A DNA stretch of 64,000 nucleotides. Source: Streptomyces durocortorensis. GTDB lineage: Bacteria; Actinomycetota; Actinomycetes; Streptomycetales; Streptomycetaceae. The translations under genes were made by a program, and so were the position numbers. Location: the NCBI RefSeq assembly GCF_031760065.1, contig NZ_CP134500.1, forward strand, positions 3,906,001 to 3,970,000, read 5' to 3'. The notes under the pieces are model-generated. The model made no database searches and was not told where the DNA came from. It saw only the letters and a program-made list of their open reading frames with translations. Positions 42,134 through 51,370 of the stretch are shown here, one piece after another (the first letter of the stretch is position 1; each line of letters starts with the position of its first letter).

Positions 42134-43363
42134 GTGGGGTTGGCCGAGGAGCGGCGTGGGCGCGTGGCCGGGAGCGCCGGTGGTCTGAGCCGCGCCGTGC
42201 TCGGGTCCCCGGACGGGGCGGTGACGCCCGGTGGCAGGGGCACCCGGCGGTTCGTCCGGCTGCTGCCCGCGCTCCTGATCGTCGGCGGGCTGCTGTTCGA
42301 CTCGTTGGCTCCGCCCAACTTCACCGCCGTTCCCCTGTTCGTGGCGGCGCCCCTGATCGCCGCGCCGTTCTTCTCCCGGTCCCGGACCGTCCGTACCGGC
42401 ATCGCCTCGCTCCTGTCCGTCATCGCGATGCGGCTCTCCGACGGGACGTCCACCCAGGTGGTCCCGGTCATCGAGACCATCACCGTGCTGACCGCCGCGG
42501 TGCTCGCCCTGGTCATCAACGGGGTCGTACGGCGCAGCAACGAGCAGCTGGCCTCGGCACGGGTCATCGCGGAGACCGCGATGCGCGCCGTCCTGCCGAC
42601 ACCGGCCGAGCGGATCGGCGGGCTCCAGGTGGCCGCGCGGTACGAGGCGGCCCAGGCGGACGAGTTCGTGGGCGGTGACCTGTTCGCCGTCGCGGACACC
42701 CCGTACGGCGTCCGTCTGGTCGTCGGCGACGTGCGCGGCAAGGGGCTGGGTGCCGTCGAGACGGTGGCGGTGATCATCGGGGCGTTCCGGGAGGCCGCCG
42801 AGCAGGAGCGGTCCCTGGAGGGCGTCGCCCAGCGGCTGGAGCGGGCGCTGGCGCGGGAGGGGACGCGCCGGTACGGGCTGGATGCCATGGAGGGGTTCAT
42901 CACCGCGGTACTGGCCGAGATCCCGCCCGGTTCGGCCACCGTGCGGCTGGTCAACCGGGGGCATCCCGAGCCGGTCCTGCTGCACGCGGACGGCGCCCTG
43001 GAGGTGCTCGCGCCCTCCGTGCCCGCGCTGCCGCTGGGGATGGACCTGGGGGTGTGGCCGGACCGGTCCGACGAGTGGGCGATGCCCGCCGGCGCCACCC
43101 TCCTCGCCTTCACCGACGGCCTGTCCGAGGCCCGGGACGCGAACGGGGTCTTCTACGATCCCGCGGCCCGGCTGCGCGGCCGGATCTTCCCCGGTCCCGA
43201 GGAGCTGCTGTCGGCGCTCACCGACGACGTACGGCTGCACACCGGGGGGCGGACCACGGACGACATGGCGCTGCTCGCGGTGGGCCGGCCGGCGGAGGGG
43301 CAGCCGGAGCGGCGGACGACGGTGAAGATCGTGGGGCGGGGCGATGACACGGTACGTAACTGA
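42134..43363 (+). CDS. Membrane-anchored PP2C/SpoIIE-type protein phosphatase
   Basis: GTG 42134 with AGGAG 7 bases upstream gives 409 residues. Three TM segments (FVRLLPALLIVGGLLFDSLA, then two more) occupy the first about 150 residues. The cytoplasmic SpoIIE-like domain shows FVGGDLFAVADTP, VVGDVRGKGLGA, NRGHPEPVLL and FTDGLSEARD, with the acidic metal ligands of PP2C phosphatases. Such proteins act on anti-anti-sigma factors in partner-switching networks; no partner gene is adjacent. Substrate unknown. Confidence 0.92.
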   Translation: MGLAEERRGRVAGSAGGLSRAVLGSPDGAVTPGGRGTRRFVRLLPALLIVGGLLFDSLAPPNFTAVPLFVAAPLIAAPFFSRSRTVRTGIASLLSVIAMRLSDGTSTQVVPVIETITVLTAAVLALVINGVVRRSNEQLASARVIAETAMRAVLPTPAERIGGLQVAARYEAAQADEFVGGDLFAVADTPYGVRLVVGDVRGKGLGAVETVAVIIGAFREAAEQERSLEGVAQRLERALAREGTRRYGLDAMEGFITAVLAEIPPGSATVRLVNRGHPEPVLLHADGALEVLAPSVPALPLGMDLGVWPDRSDEWAMPAGATLLAFTDGLSEARDANGVFYDPAARLRGRIFPGPEELLSALTDDVRLHTGGRTTDDMALLAVGRPAEGQPERRTTVKIVGRGDDTVRN

Positions 43364-43574
43364 AGCGCGTCGCTCCGCATAACATTTGACGCAACGTCAG
43401 AAAGAGGGGTGTGGCTGAGGCGCGGTCAAGTCGCCTGATTTAGCCCACTTCTGCCCTGTAAGTCCCCGTCGAGTTCGTTAATGATTAGCAGGAACAGCTT
43501 GGAATCGGGACCGTGTGTCTATTAACGTTCGATAACGCAGCGCGGTCGTCCCAGCCGTCGTCAGGACGGCGCCG

Positions 43575-43720
43575 CGCGCGAGCGCCGAATCCCGCAAGGG
43601 AACCGGGGAACCACCTACATGGGGTGAATCGGACGCCTGCGTCTCGTGAGAGACGGAGGGGCCCGTAGGAGACCTTCCTGCTCCGAACCCGTCAGCTAAC
43701 CCGGTAGGCGAGAAGGAAGG
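43575..43720 (+). ncRNA. c-di-AMP riboswitch (ydaO/yuaA type)
   Basis: The leader of the M23 peptidase gene carries the ydaO-type conserved segments: CCGAATCCCGCAAGG, ACCGGGGAACCACC, GGGGTGAATC and, near the 3' side, TCCGAACCCGTCAGCTAACC with GGTAGGC. Order and spacing match the family, and the same RNA is known before Streptomyces cell-wall hydrolase genes. It ends just before the RBS GAAAGGAG, so c-di-AMP is expected to turn off expression. Boundaries are approximate. Confidence 0.88.
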
Positions 43721-43736
43721 AAAGGAGTGCGCCCAC

Positions 43737-44771
43737 GTGGCGTCCAACAAGCCTGCCCCTGAGGCCCCGTCACCCTTCAGTGCCGACACCTTCGGTGGCG
43801 CGGAGCGGTCCGTGGGGGAGTGGAATCCCACCGAGGAGTCCATCCGGCCCGTGCGCGGCAGGCACCGCGTAGCCAAGCAGCGTGGTCTGGCCCGTAGCTC
43901 CACCGTCCTCGGGGTCGGCGTCATAGCGGCCGTCGGAGCGGGGGGCATGGCCACCGCTCAGGACAAGGCACCCGTCTCCATCTCTCTTCCCGATTCCATC
44001 GCGGACAACCTTCCCGACGCCAAGTCCCTTCCCGGCGTCGGGTCCTTCATGTCGGACGACGTGGAGGCCGCCCCGGTCGCCGCGGCCGCGCCGCTCACCT
44101 CCGCGGGGCTCACCAGCGCCGAGGCCGAGCAGGGCGCCACCGACGCGGGCGAGGCCCTGCGCGCCCGGATCCTCCAGCAGGCCGAGCAGCAGCAGGCCAG
44201 CGCGGATGCCGAGGCCAAGGCCGCCGCCGAGAAGGCCGCGGCAGAGAAGGCGGCCGCCGAGGCGAAGAAGCAGCAGGACGAGGCCGAGGCCAAGGCCGCC
44301 GCCGAGAAGAAGGCGGCGGAGGAAGCGGCGAAGAAGAAGGCGGAGGCCGAGCGCCTCGCCAAGCTCGCCGCCAGCTACTCCCTGCCCACCTCCTCGTACA
44401 CGGTCACCTCGACCTACGGCCAGTCCGGCGCGCTCTGGTCCTCCGGTCAGCACACCGGCCTCGACCTCGCCGGGGCGACCGGCACGCCGCTCAAGGCCGT
44501 GCACAGCGGCACGATCAAGTCGGCCGGCTGGTCCGGTTCGTACGGCTACCGCACGGTGCTCGAACTGGAGGACGGCACCGAGATCTGGTACGCCCACCAG
44601 TCCTCGATCGACGTCTCGGCCGGCCAGAAGGTCACCACCGGCGACACCATCGGCCGCATGGGTGCGACCGGCAACGTGACCGGTGTCCACCTCCACCTGG
44701 AGGTTCGTACGGCGGGCGGCTCGGCGATGGACCCGATGGCCTGGCTGAACAGCAAGGGCCTCTCCGTCTGA
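43737..44771 (+). CDS. Secreted M23-family peptidoglycan peptidase (LytM domain)
   Basis: GTG 43737 with GAAAGGAG upstream gives 344 residues. A basic N-terminal region precedes a TM/signal segment (STVLGVGVIAAVGAGGMATA, cleavage after AQ). An Ala/Lys/Glu-rich coiled coil (EAKAAAEKAAAEKAAAE) leads to a C-terminal LytM domain with the zinc motifs HTGLD (239-243) and HLHLE (318-322). It cleaves peptidoglycan cross-bridges outside the membrane. Control by the c-di-AMP riboswitch ties it to cell-wall and turgor homeostasis. Confidence 0.94.
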   Translation: MASNKPAPEAPSPFSADTFGGAERSVGEWNPTEESIRPVRGRHRVAKQRGLARSSTVLGVGVIAAVGAGGMATAQDKAPVSISLPDSIADNLPDAKSLPGVGSFMSDDVEAAPVAAAAPLTSAGLTSAEAEQGATDAGEALRARILQQAEQQQASADAEAKAAAEKAAAEKAAAEAKKQQDEAEAKAAAEKKAAEEAAKKKAEAERLAKLAASYSLPTSSYTVTSTYGQSGALWSSGQHTGLDLAGATGTPLKAVHSGTIKSAGWSGSYGYRTVLELEDGTEIWYAHQSSIDVSAGQKVTTGDTIGRMGATGNVTGVHLHLEVRTAGGSAMDPMAWLNSKGLSV

Positions 44772-44793
44772 GCCTCCTCCTCACCCCGGAACC

Positions 44794-44836
44794 CCGGCAG
44801 CCCTGACGCACACCCCCCCGACGTCAGGGCTGCCGG
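44794..44836. terminator. Bidirectional terminator between M23 and PrsW-like genes
   Basis: Perfect 15-bp stem CCGGCAGCCCTGACG/CGTCAGGGCTGCCGG with a 13-base loop; its right arm overlaps the 3' end of the converging PrsW-like gene. Confidence 0.88.
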
Positions 44837-46296
44837 TACTCGTTTCCGTACCCGGGCCCGTAGGCGTGTGCGTACGCGTAGCCGTGCCCCTGCCCGGGCC
44901 CGTACGTGTATCCGTGCCCATGCCCGTATCCGGGCGCGTAGCCGTGCCCGGGCGCGTAGCCGTGGCCGGGCGCGTGTCTGTATGCGTACTGCGGGCGGGT
45001 CGTCAGGCGGGCGGCCTCGGTGAGGGCCGGTGCCGCGATGTCACGGCGCTGCCAGAGGTGGTGCAGCAGCTCCCGTTCCCGTGCGGCGAAGTCGGGGCCC
45101 GCCGCGCCGTGCCGGGCCCGGCGGCGCAGGCCCGCCAGAGACGTCGCGAACGACTCGTACTCCGCGACCGCGCGGGCCGCCGCCCGGCCCCGGAGCCGGT
45201 CCCGCTGCCAGTGGCGGGCCAGGTCGCGGGCGATGCCGCGGGCCCGCATCGAGGAGAGCGCGTGCGGTTCGGCGGGGGTGAGCCAGCCCGCCGCCACGTA
45301 TGCGGGCAGTTCGGCCGCGAGCGTACGCAGCTCCCGCTGGCGCGAATGGATCGCCAGCCAGGTCACCAGGCCGAACGCCGGGACCATGACGATTCCGTAC
45401 ACCGCGTAGAAGCCGTACGGGCCGAAGGACGCCGAGCCGTTCCACAGGGCGTGCAGGCCCATCGCCAGAAGCAGGCCGAGCAGCGGCAGGGCGATCCGGC
45501 GGACCCGGTGGCGGCGGGCGCTCACGGCCGCGAAGCCGAAGCCGAGGCCGGTGAGGACGGTGAACAGGGGGTGCGCGAACGGCGACATCACGATCCGTAC
45601 GAAGAACGTCCCCACCGTCACCGAGGCGAACCCCGAACTGCCCTGGAGCTGGTCCTCGCCGAAGGCGTTGCCCAGATAGAGGATGTTCTCGGTGAACGCG
45701 AAGCCCGTCGCGGTGAACCCGGCGACCACGATCCCGTCCACCACCCCGCTGAACTCCCGTCTGCGGAACACGAAGATGAGCAGCACGGCCGCCGCCTTCG
45801 CGCTCTCCTCGACGATGGGGGCGATCACCGTCGCCCCCAGGGTGTCGGCGCTCGCCGGGTCGGCCGTCGCGGTGGCTATCCAGCGTGTCGCGAACGAGTT
45901 GGCGATGATCGCGACGAGTGCGGCGGCGCACGCGCCCCAGGCGAAGGAGAAGAGCAGATTCCGCCAGGGGCCGGGCTCGACCCGGTCCAGCCAGCGGAAC
46001 GCCGCCATCAGGAGGGGGACCGGGAGCACCGCCAGGCCGAGACCGACGAGGAAGCCTTCCGGGCCGGTCTGCTCCCGGACCAGGGCCAGGATCACCAGCC
46101 CGCACAGCACGAGCGCCAGGATCACGGCCCCGGCGCGGAACGCCTTGCTGCGCCACACCATGCCGACGCGGCGGGGCCGGTATCGCCACTGGCCACGCTC
46201 CGGCACGGCGCCCAGCACCTCGTCGAGCCGCTGCTCGTGGAGGACCGGAACGGCCGGCCGTGTCTGCTGATGCTGCACGGAAGGATCGGACACCAT
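44824..46296 (-). CDS. PrsW-family intramembrane protease-like protein
   Basis: A 490-residue protein with about eight TM helices. The PrsW motifs are visible: IAPIVEESAKAAAVLL (EExxK), ENILYL, HPLFT and HALWN. The N-terminal about 60 residues are cytoplasmic. The C-terminal about 190 residues are helical and end in a His/Gly/Tyr-rich repeat region (GHGYAPGHGYAPGYGHGHGY). PrsW proteins cleave anti-sigma factors in Bacillus; the target here is unknown. The long tail is not part of the family core. Confidence 0.9.
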   Translation of the reverse strand: MVSDPSVQHQQTRPAVPVLHEQRLDEVLGAVPERGQWRYRPRRVGMVWRSKAFRAGAVILALVLCGLVILALVREQTGPEGFLVGLGLAVLPVPLLMAAFRWLDRVEPGPWRNLLFSFAWGACAAALVAIIANSFATRWIATATADPASADTLGATVIAPIVEESAKAAAVLLIFVFRRREFSGVVDGIVVAGFTATGFAFTENILYLGNAFGEDQLQGSSGFASVTVGTFFVRIVMSPFAHPLFTVLTGLGFGFAAVSARRHRVRRIALPLLGLLLAMGLHALWNGSASFGPYGFYAVYGIVMVPAFGLVTWLAIHSRQRELRTLAAELPAYVAAGWLTPAEPHALSSMRARGIARDLARHWQRDRLRGRAAARAVAEYESFATSLAGLRRRARHGAAGPDFAARERELLHHLWQRRDIAAPALTEAARLTTRPQYAYRHAPGHGYAPGHGYAPGYGHGHGYTYGPGQGHGYAYAHAYGPGYGNEYRQP

Positions 46297-46379
46297 TCGA
46301 CCCTAACGAGGGGCACTGACACCCGGCGATGGCGCATCCGGCCAGGACGTGGCCACATGGCCAACGTGGGCGGTGTGCG

Positions 46380-47348
46380 TCAGATGCGGGCGAACAGCAG
46401 GTCGTGGACGACGTGCCCCTTGTCCAGGCCCTGCCCCTCGAAGCGGGTGAGCGGCCGGAACGCCGGGCGCGGGGCGTATCCGCCGTCCGCCGCGGTGTTC
46501 TCGAAGCGGGGGTGCGCGGTGAGCACCTCCAGCATCTGCTCGGCGTACGGCTCCCAGTCCGTCGCGCAGTGGACGATCGCGCCGGGCTTCAGCCGGGGGG
46601 CGACCAGATCCAGGAACGCGGGCTGGATCAGCCGCCGCTTGTGGTGCCGGGCCTTGGGCCACGGGTCGGGGAAGTAGACCCGCAGGCCGTCGAGGCACTC
46701 GGGGGCCAGCATCTCGCGCAGCAGGATGACCGCGTCACCGTTGGCCACCCGTACGTTGGTCGAGCCCGCCTTGTCCGCGAGGCCCAGCAGGTTGCCCTGG
46801 CCCGGGGTGTGGACGTCGACGGCGAGGATGCCGGTGCCCGGGTCGTCTGCCGCCATCTGCGCGGTGGCCTCGCCCATGCCGAAGCCGATCTCCAGGACGA
46901 CGGGCAGCCCGTCGAACAGCTCGTCCAGGTCGAGGACGCGCTTGCCGTCGATGTCCAGGCCCCACTTGGGCCACAGCCGCTCCAGGGCGTCCTGCTGGCC
47001 GGTCGTGACCCGGCTTCGGCGCGGCTGGAAGCTGCGGATCCGGCGCTCGTGGTGCGAGCCGGCGGGGTCGGCTGCGGGGCCGCCGGGGAAGCGGGGCTCC
47101 TGGCGGAGCCTGCGCTGCCGCTCGAAGGAGGCCTCCCGCAGCGCGGCCGCTTCGTCGGCGGTCACCTCGTCGGCCGCGGCTTCGGCCTCGGTGGCCACCA
47201 TGTCGGCCGCAGCTTCGGCCTCGGTGGCTGCCACGTCGGCTGCCGTGGAGCCGGTCGCGGGCGCGGTGACGGCGGGCGCGTGCTCGGGCGTCGCGGCCGT
47301 GGCTTCGGCGGGCGCACCGGGGGCGGGGTTCAGGGGCTGCTCAGACAC
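46380..47348 (-). CDS. trmB: tRNA (guanine-N7-)-methyltransferase TrmB
   Basis: ATG 47348 gives 322 residues. The catalytic part is typical: LEIGFGMGEATAQMA (SAM-binding loop), VYFPDPWPKARHHKRRL, and TRFEGQG near the C-terminus. It methylates G46 of tRNAs. The first about 80 residues are an unusual Ala/Glu-rich extension with 11-residue repeats (VATEAEAAAD), encoded by 33-bp DNA repeats. It overlaps the end of the lhgO gene by 8 bases, so the two are coupled. Confidence 0.95.
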   Translation of the reverse strand: MSEQPLNPAPGAPAEATAATPEHAPAVTAPATGSTAADVAATEAEAAADMVATEAEAAADEVTADEAAALREASFERQRRLRQEPRFPGGPAADPAGSHHERRIRSFQPRRSRVTTGQQDALERLWPKWGLDIDGKRVLDLDELFDGLPVVLEIGFGMGEATAQMAADDPGTGILAVDVHTPGQGNLLGLADKAGSTNVRVANGDAVILLREMLAPECLDGLRVYFPDPWPKARHHKRRLIQPAFLDLVAPRLKPGAIVHCATDWEPYAEQMLEVLTAHPRFENTAADGGYAPRPAFRPLTRFEGQGLDKGHVVHDLLFARI

Positions 47349-48597
47349 AATGCCCCGATTCTACGGCGGGCGGCTTCCACCCCGTTTCCCGTGCCCGGCG
47401 CAGCGCCCGCCGCGCGACCTCCCGTCCGATGGGCAGGGACGCCGTCGCCGCCGGTGACGGGGCGTTGAGCACATGGACGGTGTGCGGGGCCTCCCGGATC
47501 AGGAAGTCGTCGACCAGCGTGCCGTCCTTCAGTACCGCCTGGGCCCGGACTCCGGCGGGTGACGGGCGCAGGTCCTCCTCGGTCACCGCGGGCAGCAGCC
47601 GCTGGACGGCCCGGGTGAAGGCGGACCGGGACAGTGAGCGGTGGACCTCGCCCGCCCCGTAGCGCCAGTGTCTGCGGGCGATCTGCCAGGTGCCGGGCCA
47701 GCTCAGCGTGGACAGCAGTTCGCCGGGGCGCACCACGGGCCAGGCATACCCCTCGCGGGCGAGGGCGGGGACGGCGTTCGGGCCGACGTGGACGGAGCCG
47801 TCGAAGCCGCGGGTGAGGTGCACGCCGAGGAAGGGGAAGGCCGGGTCGGGCACCGGGTAGACCAGGCCCCGCACCAGCTCGGGGCGGGCCAGCGCGTAGT
47901 ACTCGCCCCGGAACGGCACGATCCGCACCCCCGGGTCGTCGCCCGCGAGCCGGGCCACCCGGTCGCAGTGGAGTCCCGCGCAGTTGACCAGGACCCGCGC
48001 CCGGACGACCAGGCCCTCGGTGGTGCGCACCGCGACGCCCCAGGGGCGGCGGTCTATGGCGGTGACCTCCGCGCCGTACCGCACGAGGCCGCCGGCGGCG
48101 GTGACCTCGGTCGCGAAGCGCGCGGCGACGGCAGTGAAGTCGCAGACGCCCGTCGTGCCGACGCGGATCGCCGCGAGGCCCCGCACCTCCGGTTCGTACT
48201 CCGCGATCTGCGCCGGGCCCAGCTCCCGCACGGGCAGTCCGTGTTCGCGGCCGCGCTGGACCAGGCCGTGCAGCCGGGGCAGCTCGGAGCGCTCGGTGGC
48301 CACGATCAGCTTGCCGGTCACCGCGTGCGCGATGCCGTGCTCCGCGCAGAAGTCCGCCAGCTCGGCGGAGCCGCGGAGCGCGTACCGCGCCTTGAGTGAA
48401 CCGGGGCGGTAGTAGATGCCGCTGTGGATCACGCCGCTGTTGCGGCCGGTCTGGTGGCGGGCTGGGCCGCTCTCCTTCTCCAGGACCGTCACCCGGGTGC
48501 CCGGAGCGGACCGCGTGATCGCATACGCGGTCGACAGACCGACGATCCCGCCGCCGATCACCAGCACATCGCAGTCGTACGCCGCGTGCGTCATCAT
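47341..48597 (-). CDS. lhgO: L-2-hydroxyglutarate oxidase (FAD-dependent)
   Basis: ATG 48597 with GGAGG 7 bases upstream gives 418 residues; GTG 48600 and ATG 48594 are close alternatives. An FAD-binding Rossmann motif VLVIGGGIVGLSTA starts the protein. RHQTGRNSGVIHSGIYY, GEYYALARPE and the C-terminal VHVLNAPSPAATASLPIG match LhgO/L2HGDH proteins. It oxidises L-2-hydroxyglutarate to 2-oxoglutarate. Coupling with trmB is probably not functional. Confidence 0.92.
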   Translation of the reverse strand: MMTHAAYDCDVLVIGGGIVGLSTAYAITRSAPGTRVTVLEKESGPARHQTGRNSGVIHSGIYYRPGSLKARYALRGSAELADFCAEHGIAHAVTGKLIVATERSELPRLHGLVQRGREHGLPVRELGPAQIAEYEPEVRGLAAIRVGTTGVCDFTAVAARFATEVTAAGGLVRYGAEVTAIDRRPWGVAVRTTEGLVVRARVLVNCAGLHCDRVARLAGDDPGVRIVPFRGEYYALARPELVRGLVYPVPDPAFPFLGVHLTRGFDGSVHVGPNAVPALAREGYAWPVVRPGELLSTLSWPGTWQIARRHWRYGAGEVHRSLSRSAFTRAVQRLLPAVTEEDLRPSPAGVRAQAVLKDGTLVDDFLIREAPHTVHVLNAPSPAATASLPIGREVARRALRRARETGWKPPAVESGHCV

Positions 48598-48768
48598 CAC
48601 GCCACCTCCCACCCCGATAGTGCACTGACCCACTGACAACGGGCTCAAACCCGTCGTGGGCAGGGCGTGGCGCACACTTCGCCCGGGCCGGTCCCCGGCC
48701 GGCATCCCCGCTCGGTCCTGGGCCGACCTGGGGCCGGCCCCAGGCCGATCCGCTCGGTCCCGGGTCGC

Positions 48769-50460
48769 TCAGCCCTGGGCCACCAGCAGCGGTCGGGCCC
48801 GCTCCCGCAGCTCGGCGACGCGGGGCTCGTCCCCGTACGGTTCGAGGCGGTGCAGCAGGTCGCGGACGTACTCCGTGGTGCGGGCCGAGGAGATCCGTCC
48901 GGCCACCTCCACCGCGCGGGTGCCCGCCGCGCAGGCCGCGTCCAGGTTGCCCGACTCCAGCTCGGCGACTGCGGAGACGACGAGCCGCAGTCCGTGGCTG
49001 CGGACGAACTCCTCGGTCGGCCGGGACAGGGCCTGTTCGGTGAAACGGCGGACCTGGCGTGGGGCCTTCAGGTCCCGGTAGCACTCGGCGGCGTCCGCGG
49101 CGAACCGGTCGTAGCCGTAGAAGCCGAGCCAGGAGGGGTCGGAGTCGCCCGCCCTGGACCGTTCCAGCCAGCTCTCGGCGCCCTTGAGCGCGGCCCCCGC
49201 GGCCGGTGCGTCGCCGGCCTTCGCATGGGCGCGGGCCTCCACCAGCCGGAAGAAGCTCATCGTGCGGGCGGTGGCGAGTCCCCGGTTGCGCTCCACGGCG
49301 GCCTGCGCGAGGTCGACCCCTTCGTCGGCGAAGCCGCGGTAGGTCGCCTGGAGGGACATCGAGGCGAGGACATAGCCGCCGAGCGGGACGTCGGCGGCGG
49401 CGCGGGCCAGGCGCAGGGCCTGGATGTAGTAGCGCTGGGCGGCCTCCTGCTGGCCGGTGTCGAAGGCCATCCACCCGGCGAGGCGCGTCAGCTCGGCGGA
49501 CGCGCCGAACAGGGCCCGGCCGACCTCGTCGGTGTACGAGCCGAGGAGCAGCGGCGCCGCGTCGACGCGTAAGCACTCCGGGACCATGGAGGAACGCCAG
49601 TCGCCGCCGCCGTACTTGGAGTCCCAGCGCCGGGCGTCCTGGGCCGCCTCGCGCAGCTTCGTCACATCGCTGTGGCCGACCCGCAGCGGCGAGGCGTCCG
49701 CGGACTCCGGGCCGGGCTGTACGGGGACTCCGGGCTGCACAGGGCCCCCGGGCTGTACGGGGACTCCCGCCGCTACGGGGAGCCCCGGCTGTACCGGGAC
49801 TCCCGGTTGCAGGGGGACTCCCGGCTGTGCGGGAACGGAGCCGGGCGCGGCCGGGGCGCTCCCGGTGTGGAGGATGTGTGCGCCCCGGCTGTCCGGAGCG
49901 GCCCCAGGCGCGCGGGAGCCCGGTCCGTGCGGGGCGTCGGGGGCGCCGCCGCGTGCGCCGGGAGCCGTTGTCTGTGCCGCCGTCGGGTCCCGGGCCACCG
50001 ACGGATCGGCGGGGGTTATCAGCCAGCGGGAGGCGGGGGTCGCGTACGCGCTCACCGCGAACGAACCGGCCAGCGACTGCCAGATCCCGCCGCCGCCCCG
50101 GCGCCCGGCCAGATCCAGTCGGTACAGCTCGGTCGCCGATCTGACCGCCTCGCCCACGTCCCGGGGGAAGGCGAGGCCGACCTCCGGGGCGGGGTCCGCG
50201 TCGGCGAGACCGATCTCGTGCAGCGGGACCGGCCGGCCGAGTTTGGCCCCGATCGCCGCCGCGATGAGATGCGGCGCCGCGCCCTGCGGCACCATCCCCT
50301 TGGCGACCCACCGGGCCACCGAGGTCTTGTCGTAGCGAAGTGTCAGACCGCGCTGTGCTCCGAGGTCGTTGACCCGCCGGGCGAGCCCGGCGTTACTGAT
50401 TCCCGCGAGGGCGAGAACTGTGCCGAGTTTCTCGTTCGGCCCGCGTTGCTCCCTGGACAT
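48769..50460 (-). CDS. nsdA: NsdA-like regulator of differentiation and antibiotic production
   Basis: ATG 50460 gives 563 residues. The N-terminal region ([40 protein letters not shown]) and the C-terminal TPR-like region ([20 protein letters not shown]) match Streptomyces NsdA as I remember it. NsdA represses sporulation and antibiotic synthesis in S. coelicolor. A Pro-rich linker at about residues 150-250 carries PGVPVQP-type hexapeptide repeats that make this protein longer than usual. It is divergent from the asparagine-synthetase-like gene. Confidence 0.85.
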   Translation of the reverse strand: MSREQRGPNEKLGTVLALAGISNAGLARRVNDLGAQRGLTLRYDKTSVARWVAKGMVPQGAAPHLIAAAIGAKLGRPVPLHEIGLADADPAPEVGLAFPRDVGEAVRSATELYRLDLAGRRGGGGIWQSLAGSFAVSAYATPASRWLITPADPSVARDPTAAQTTAPGARGGAPDAPHGPGSRAPGAAPDSRGAHILHTGSAPAAPGSVPAQPGVPLQPGVPVQPGLPVAAGVPVQPGGPVQPGVPVQPGPESADASPLRVGHSDVTKLREAAQDARRWDSKYGGGDWRSSMVPECLRVDAAPLLLGSYTDEVGRALFGASAELTRLAGWMAFDTGQQEAAQRYYIQALRLARAAADVPLGGYVLASMSLQATYRGFADEGVDLAQAAVERNRGLATARTMSFFRLVEARAHAKAGDAPAAGAALKGAESWLERSRAGDSDPSWLGFYGYDRFAADAAECYRDLKAPRQVRRFTEQALSRPTEEFVRSHGLRLVVSAVAELESGNLDAACAAGTRAVEVAGRISSARTTEYVRDLLHRLEPYGDEPRVAELRERARPLLVAQG

Positions 50461-51370
50461 GCGCCACCCCTCGACACACAGACAGCCGCCGCGTCACCGA
50501 GGACGGCGCGCGGCATTCGTACCGATGCCTCCCCAGGTTCGAACCCTCGTACTCCGCCTGCACACGCATGTGGCCGAGCCCCGAGGAATATGCCCCCTGT
50601 CGAGAACACCAGTAAACACAGCGTAGTTCTCCCTATCCCTACCGTTAAGGGGCAGACGTCCGGATGGCGGGATTGTTGTCCGTGCGGGCGGTGCGGGCGG
50701 TCGTGGTGGTGGTGCGCGGGCCGGGGCGCGGCGTGCTCCCGGTGTGTGGCCGTGCGCCCGGCCGTGCGCTCTGGCCCGGCCCGCAGCGGAGCGCTTGGCT
50801 GGGGCCTGCGTGGGTCGGCCCGCTGCACTGGACTCAGTGGGCTGGGGGATACCGCCGCTCCATTCCCCGCGGGCGGCGGACCGGTCCGGGAGGTGAGGCC
50901 CACCTCCCGGACTGTGCGTGAGAGGGGGCGCCGAGGGGGCGCGGCACGGTATGCGCGCGCGGTGGCGTCTCAGGAGAATGGCCGAATAGCGACGGTCCGG
51001 TGAGGGTTTGGCCAACGATCAGACTATGGCCGGATATCGACGCTGTTTCCGGGCGGCGCCGGCCTGTCCTCTTCCCTTGGGAGCGTGCCGGGGCGGCGCC
51101 GGGTTGCCGCCTCGCCCGTCGGGTCCGACAGGTCACAACTCCCGGAACATGCGCCTCCGTTGCTGTGCTCGCGGTGAAGGTCGCAGTGAAGTCGCGGTGA
51201 GGCGCGGCGGAGTCGTGACGCGGGCCGTGCCGGGCCTTTGCCAGGGGCGCATGCTCTTCCGGCGTGCGCTGCCCGTACCCCCTCTCGTGCGGCGTTGTCG
51301 TGGCAGCATGTCCGCAGCGGCGTTTCGTTCATGCAGGTGCGCCGTTTGTCCACAGCCTGTGGAGGCGGCG
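50461..51370. other. 910-bp divergent promoter region, no gene supported
   Basis: Carries the nsdA promoter side (AT-richer around 50595-50645) and long GC-rich stretches with GCGGGCGGT repeats. Open frames lack an RBS or domain. A perfect palindrome with a DnaA-box-like TTGTCCACA lies at 51346-51363. Confidence 0.6.
51346..51363. promoter_or_regulatory. Palindrome overlapping the RBS of the asparagine-synthetase-like gene
   Basis: TCCACAG-C-CTGTGGA is a perfect 7-bp inverted repeat (51349-51363) overlapping the GGAGG at 51361. Its left part TTGTCCACA (51346) equals the strict Streptomyces DnaA box. It may be an operator; a single box is weak evidence for DnaA binding. Confidence 0.4.

Noticed and set aside
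43387-43399. TGACG-CAA-CGTCA dyad as a MerR-type operator
   Set aside because: It is short, stands about 190 bases upstream of the riboswitch and has no promoter elements with a 19-bp spacer.
47330-50311. A 993-codon minus-strand open frame
   Set aside because: Arg/Gly/Pro-rich shadow of lhgO and nsdA in another frame; no domain.
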